Below, piece after piece: positions 60,860 through 64,000 of a stretch of 64,000 bases of DNA (the first letter of the stretch is position 1; the number at the start of each line of letters is the position of its first letter). The DNA comes from Lutraria lutraria. Its lineage: Eukaryota; Mollusca; Bivalvia; Venerida; Mactridae. The stretch covers positions 2,614,001 through 2,678,000 of the forward strand of contig OZ026845.1 of assembly GCA_964023205.1 (NCBI GenBank), read 5' to 3'. A program made the position numbers and the translations under genes. The notes under the pieces are model-generated. The model searched no databases. It was not told the origin of the DNA and saw nothing but the letters and a program-made list of their open reading frames with translations.

Positions 60860-62450
60860 CTTCTTCAATATTAACTTTGTGTCATATAAAGCTATTATTT
60901 GAGGACTAGCAATATTAAGTGTATGAACAATCTAGTATGTGATTAAACTTGTGTATTGAATGATTTTTATAAAACGTACTGAACAATGTATTGTGAATAT
61001 TGAAGATCGACATAACTTTGTTATTTCAAAATTAAGTGTACACACGTTTGGCTTGTAATACTAATAGTGTGATTATATACAGATGTCCTACAACCTCATA
61101 CTTTAATACCTTCAATAGGTGTTTGTCATGAGCATGACTACATTATTAGGAATGATTTGATGTATGAAAGAGTTGGATAAGACTATCCTGGTAGAACATT
61201 CAGACTTATTTCCACTTCTTACAAATCTATGCATTTTGATTGGTCAATGGAGGGAGTTTACACTTCGATAAACTCCTTTTCAATCGGAAACCTTTTGTTT
61301 CTGGACTAGTTTTACCAGCTTGTAAGTTTTAGGGGATCATGTCCGACATTTGTAAGAATTTAGTAAAACGATTGAATTTAATTGGAAGTAAAAGGATTAA
61401 ACTTTCATTTCTGGTCGTTTATCGAAGTGTAAACTCGCCCAGACCTCATAACACACATTTCAATATCTTCGGGAGTTGGCTTTTTTTTAAAAAAACAAAT
61501 CCTTTTCAAGTTTAACTCAAAGTTTGCATGTTCCTATTGTGTTACAACAGATATTGAGGCGGGACATTCGTAGCAGATTCGTATTAATCGAAAAAAATGA
61601 TTGGGTGAAACATGAACTGTTCTAAGTGATTAAGCTAAACAACCATCTAGAAATACAACACCAAGTTGTACATGATATTGACAAAAGATTATATTCATTC
61701 AAATGCTTTGTGAAGTTTGAACAATACAGTAAGGATGTCCCAAATCAATCATCGTCGAAAACCACCAATTAAATTTCATTCTACAAAATGACTGCCACCA
61801 AAATATAATTTAGATGGGTTTCCAACTCATCAATTTATATATCGAATTGATCTGAAAGTGGAATTTATCGTATTAATTTGATAAGGTACGAATAGGATTC
61901 TAGGAAACAACCACATATATAACATTCCAGCTTCCTCATCCAAACATACACTTAAATGCACGTGGAAATATACAACAGTGGGGACAAATACTATCTCATA
62001 GGCTTAGTGTCTCGTTTGGAACGATCTATGTCACACTGGTGAAAAAATGCACATTGCAAAATAAAAGAAACAGTCATATTTGTTATTATCCATTTTAAAA
62101 GTCGTTTCTAACTTGAAACCAATGAATTAGGAGTTAACATTCTATCGGCTGTAAATTTACTACATTTGTAATAGTTTTCTTTTCAAAACACATTTAACTT
62201 AACATATTAGTGATGAATAGTACTATTATGAATATACATTTTCGTATTATGTGACTTGCACGTCCATATGCTTGTGTGTTCAACTTGAGTTATTGCTTTG
62301 CCTTGTAATATAGTAAAGGTACATTAGGCAAATATTGCCGCCCACTGATATATAGTAGAAATATATCTAAAAACAAGCGTAATAGGTGAGATGATTTATT
62401 GTGGAACAATCGATAATGATAGAACTTTGGAGACAAATGTACTGCAAGTA
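60860..62450. other. spacer between duplicated receptor genes
   Basis: No supported exon. AT-rich with a few short inverted words such as 'cacttcgataaactcc' (61262) and 'atcgaagtgtaaactc' (61421), about 170 bp apart, a possible small inverted-repeat element with no clear ends. Nothing else assignable. Confidence 0.45.
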
Positions 62451-63217
62451 GTATTTAAATTTGTTCAATAGATAAAGAGGAACTTTGGCACCTTTCATTG
62501 ACAAATCAGAGCGTTGACGGCACTTTCTAAACATAAACGTCTCCCAAATATCACATTTCTGATATTTACCTTAAAGCCCCAATGTATCTTATCGCCCATA
62601 CATGTATATATGTTTGAAAAACAACAACCAGACTTCCTGATATTAAAAAGTTCCCTAAAGAAAGAACAGTTGTCTCAAATTATTCGGCGTTTCCGTCACT
62701 TGAATAAGAAAAGTAGCCGTAAAATGATATTCATTCTGTTTTATATGGACCATTTTACTTTGTCAATTTGTGATGACAACACATCGTTCTCGAAGTTTTG
62801 TGTGGCTTTAAACAGCTGATAATAGATCCCGAAAGAAATCAATACAATAAAAAGCTTTTAAATGAACAAACAATGGTCGGCAACATTTTAAATAAAACAA
62901 AACTGAGTACACGTTGTCTATTAACGTGCCTTGGTATTTGTTTTTATATCGAAATGATTCCCAAGCGCATATGATAATCACCTCACACACAAGCCTGAAT
63001 GCTTTGTAAACAAGAGGAACTGTTTTAAGTTTTAACAATTATTGCCACCTCACACACATGAATTATTTTTTGCTGATAAATCGTTTAGGAGTAAAGGGGT
63101 GATGACAGTAATGATGGAACGATAGTTGTGCGTAGCTCTCTGATTCAAACAACTGATCGTTTAAAACCCATCGACTGGTGGTTAAAACAGTTAGTTGTCA
63201 CATGAGTTTCGCTAAAT

Positions 63218-64000
63218 ATGTCGCGTTTTGTGTTGTTTTTAGCTGTTTTTGGGCTTCTTGCTGTGTGATAGTTCGTACGGACATACTAACGGTCACATGG
63301 AGAAACTGATGGAACATTTATTCAATGGAACATACAACAAACACTTCCGGTCATTACTGAATCAACGTGATATCATACAGGTTTTTTCTTTTTCTTTTGA
63401 TTTCAAAATTTGTTATCTTCAGTTTTTTTCAAATGAACACAGAAATACGTCAAATGCTGATAACATTAAACGACATTTGTTAAACTTCGGAAAACATGTG
63501 GGTCTTTTTGCAACATTATTGAGGGGTTCCCTATCTGACAAAGAAATACTTCAAAACCGTTTGATACCGTGAATTTCTTAATCCGGCTGTATTGTATGAC
63601 TTGGTTACGAATGAAAATTGTTAATCGGAATGGTTTGTAATACCATAATTTGACATTAGTTATAATTATATCTGTCTAAAAGCTATATGGCATATTAAAC
63701 AATTGATTGTCGATGAAAAATGTTTGAGATCACTATCGTTTGTAAAACATGAGGTTTGGTAATATGATATATTGATTGTGAATGACTTATTTCAGGTTAA
63801 TTTCATGCATATTTTGACGTCGGTTAAACATTTCGACATACAGACAGGCGAGTTAATTACCTTGTCTGTGTTCATCATCTCTTGGTATGATGAAATGTTA
63901 AGATGGGATCCCAGTGACTATGGAAACATAAGTGTTATATCAGTACCAAAAAGCCGCATTTGGAAACCAAAGATCGCATTAGCGAACGGATATTCAAATA
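63218..64000 (+). pseudogene. tandem duplicate of Cys-loop subunit gene, frameshifted exon 1, truncated by the window edge
   Basis: The exon 1 equivalent is 63218-63380 and the exon 2 start is 63796, reading to 64000 in frame (VNFMHILTSVKHFDIQTGEL, then SVFIISWYDEMLRWDPSDYG). Exon 1 has a net +1 insertion in a run of T about 30 bp after the ATG and a 3-bp deletion shortly after, so the signal peptide frame meets a stop (TGA) at codon 17, while the rest of exon 1 stays open in the shifted frame. Either this is a young pseudogene, or the first exon differs, or the T-run is a sequencing error. The intact exon 2 argues against long decay. Loop A here reads IWKPKIAL. Confidence 0.6.

Overview
This window is animal nuclear DNA, most likely from a bivalve mollusc. 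The evidence is AT-rich sequence, short phase-consistent exons with GT..AG introns, polyadenylation signals, tRNA-derived SINEs with a mollusc-like tail, a tandem-unit element built around gacctagtttttgacc-type motifs that resembles bivalve elements, and a lineage-style tandem duplication of Cys-loop receptor genes. No bacterial, viral or organellar genes were seen. Species cannot be assigned from sequence alone. A 200-base run of N at 37055-37254 marks a scaffold gap.

Layout. Positions 1-14.2 kb hold no recognisable gene, only dispersed repeats (short CAGT..ACTG elements flanked by TA, a hairpin element at 9.1-10.5 kb and diverged direct repeats). From 14283 to 29303 lies a complete plus-strand gene for a secreted beta-propeller-type protein of the mesenchyme-specific cell surface glycoprotein (choice-of-anchor I) family. 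I assembled it as 10 coding exon positions giving 573 residues. Exon position 5 is present twice (22475-22589 and 23305-23419). Both copies are 115 nt with the same phases, and joining them gives an immediate stop, so they are predicted to be mutually exclusive. Intron 4 holds a 3.2-kb foldback element with TTAA ends. Inside that lies a tandem-unit element, and inside that a 505-bp terminal-inverted-repeat element with a 7-bp target duplication. A second copy of the 505-bp element sits in intron 6.

Positions 29.4-49.5 kb are intergenic or possibly intronic and repeat-rich: SINEs, a tandemly duplicated 470-bp unit with a long hairpin and an ORF remnant, a CRE/E-box 66-bp duplication and the N gap. 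From 49548 to 54325 are the 3' exons of a plus-strand gene for a membrane protein with one fibronectin type III domain; its 5' exon was not found. It has two homologous transmembrane exons. Positions 55.66-57.47 kb are a minisatellite of about 75 copies of a 24-bp unit.

From 58659 to 60673 is a complete two-exon Cys-loop (nicotinic acetylcholine receptor-like) subunit gene of 428 residues. A tandem duplicate starts at 63218 and runs off the right edge; its first exon carries a frameshift. The genes share no obvious pathway. They are a secreted matrix or cell-surface protein, a small FN3 membrane protein and a divergent ligand-gated channel pair.
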